Virus record (IMG/VR): IMGVR_UViG_3300030109_001877
Span: 1-31,567 of that record
DNA from: a virus
Reading direction: 5' to 3' (one strand)
Length of the DNA: 31,567 bases
The position numbers and the translations under genes were made by a program. The number at the start of each line of letters is the position of its first letter. The first letter of the stretch is position 1. Below, piece after piece: positions 30,722 through 31,567 of the stretch. The notes beneath the pieces were generated by a model, which searched no databases, had not been told where the DNA came from, and saw nothing but the letters and a program-made list of their open reading frames with translations.

Positions 30722-31567
30722 TCAAGCAGGAAGTTTTTGCATAGGGTCTATTTCCGTACCTTGTTTGGTAGTTCCAGTACGGGATTCTCTTACCCTATCC
30801 ATCATTGAATACAGTTGTTTTGCTCCAGCATCTGAGTTGCCATTACCTAAATGACTAACAACATCAGCAGGAACTACAAATTCTCCATCACTTAATGCGG
30901 CTGGTTGTGTTCCATCTATGTTAGCGGGTACGAGATCAGCCATACCGTCTGTAGGCCCACCTAAATAATAACTATCTAAAGCTCCACCTTGAGCTAATGT
31001 ACGAGTAAGGTCTTTGAAACCACGAGAATTAGTATTGAAATTGTCCCGAATCTGATCTGCCGTAATACCTTCAAACTTAGGATCATTACTGTAATAAGCC
31101 GCGACTTCTTCAGGTGTGGTTCTACCTGCATCAAGTAAACGTACTATTAATTCTTCTTCTGTAAGCCCTTCTTGACCCATATAGTTTACAACGTCAGGAG
31201 GAGTAAACCCTCTCTTCCTTAACAGGTCTTCTGCAATATCTAATGTTCCCGTATCAAATTTACCTGCTACCTGTGGAATAGTTGCTTCCCCACGTCTTAT
31301 TGCGTCTACGACTGTGCCTATGTTATCTGATGAAGGTGTTGCCCCTGCCATTAAAAGATCATAGGCGCTAGGCGTAGGTGTAGCAGCAGGTGTAGCAGCA
31401 GGTGTAGGTGTAGCAGCAGGTGTAGGTGTAGCAGCAGGTGTAGGTGTAGCAGCAGTCGCTTCAGTAGTATCTATACCTCCACTTATTGCACCTAATAATG
31501 CGTCTCCCGCTGCTTGTTGATCTGCTACTCGTTTTGCTTCAGCCGCTTCAGCGGTTCGCATTTGAGC
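30722..31567 (-). CDS. Putative structural protein, 5' end beyond the window
   Basis: The first in-frame ATG is at 31561, but the frame stays open to the window edge and no ribosome binding site can be seen, so this is probably a truncated gene (at least 281 residues). It has an Ala-rich helical start and a P-T-P-A-A-T repeat region (about 40-65). The C-terminal part contains S-D-G-E-F-V-V-P-A-D-V-V-S-H-L-G-N-G-N, which I recall from phage virion or tail-associated proteins. Its stop lies 10 bp before the start of the next structural gene. Confidence 0.75.
   Translation of the reverse strand, partial: AQMRTAEAAEAKRVADQQAAGDALLGAISGGIDTTEATAATPTPAATPTPAATPTPAATPAATPTPSAYDLLMAGATPSSDNIGTVVDAIRRGEATIPQVAGKFDTGTLDIAEDLLRKRGFTPPDVVNYMGQEGLTEEELIVRLLDAGRTTPEEVAAYYSNDPKFEGITADQIRDNFNTNSRGFKDLTRTLAQGGALDSYYLGGPTDGMADLVPANIDGTQPAALSDGEFVVPADVVSHLGNGNSDAGAKQLYSMMDRVRESRTGTTKQGTEIDPMQKLPA
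31375..31455 (-). repeat. Low-complexity Ala-Thr-Pro repeats in virion gene
   Basis: GCAGCAGGTGTAGGTGTA-type units of 12-18 bp repeat in tandem, coding for A-T-P-T-P-A in the - strand gene. Repeat number can vary without breaking the frame. They make an extended, flexible linker. Confidence 0.85.

Overview
The window looks like part of the genome of an uncultured tailed bacteriophage, probably aquatic or marine. The evidence is the gene content and style: tightly packed overlapping genes, a full phage replication module, and very large virion proteins of the kind seen in marine phage metagenomes. GC looks moderate by eye. No terminase, portal, capsid, integrase, lysis gene or tRNA is visible, so this is a partial genome. 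The host cannot be named from the sequence.

Layout. Positions 1-1759 are mostly non-coding and repeat-rich. They hold one monocistronic gene (302-907) with its own terminator, four copies of a near-perfect palindrome (operator candidates), a degenerate 23-bp repeat family, iteron-like TTTTGTAAC repeats, and a strong sigma70-type promoter (1586-1614) with two palindromes just downstream. From 1760 to 21061 everything lies on the + strand, in blocks. (i) 1760-2766 holds four small early genes. (ii) 2836-8023 is an operon with its own promoter: a DUF3150-like protein, a MoxR/CobS-type AAA+ ATPase, a HExxH metallopeptidase/VWA protein, two unknown proteins and a VRR-NUC nuclease. (iii) 8024-8302 is an unusually long spacer with mutually exclusive RNA or DNA hairpins. 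(iv) 8303-15853 holds two unknown genes, a run of tiny genes (several with only 43-66 codons), a staphylococcal-type nuclease, a family A DNA polymerase, a Cas4/RecB-like exonuclease, an HNH-like basic protein and an SNF2 helicase. (v) 15910-21061 is a second replication block behind a near-consensus promoter (15843-15871): a conserved phage protein, an excisionase/MerR-like HTH protein, a Cys-rich protein, an SSB-like protein with an acidic tail, and a primase-helicase.

A rho-independent terminator (21188-21213) ends + strand transcription where it meets the - strand block. From 21212 to the right end all genes are on the - strand. They are a 2146-aa virion-type protein with an embedded zinc peptidase motif and glycine-zipper segment, and three putative structural proteins. 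The last of these runs off the window. Early/replication and late/structural genes therefore converge tail to tail.

How it may work together (inference): the palindromes and their unknown ligand control early transcription. The two replication blocks supply polymerase, primase-helicase, SSB, exonuclease and helicase. The DUF3150-MoxR-VWA/peptidase-nuclease operon is the least explained cassette. The leader at 8024-8302 is the most striking non-coding element.
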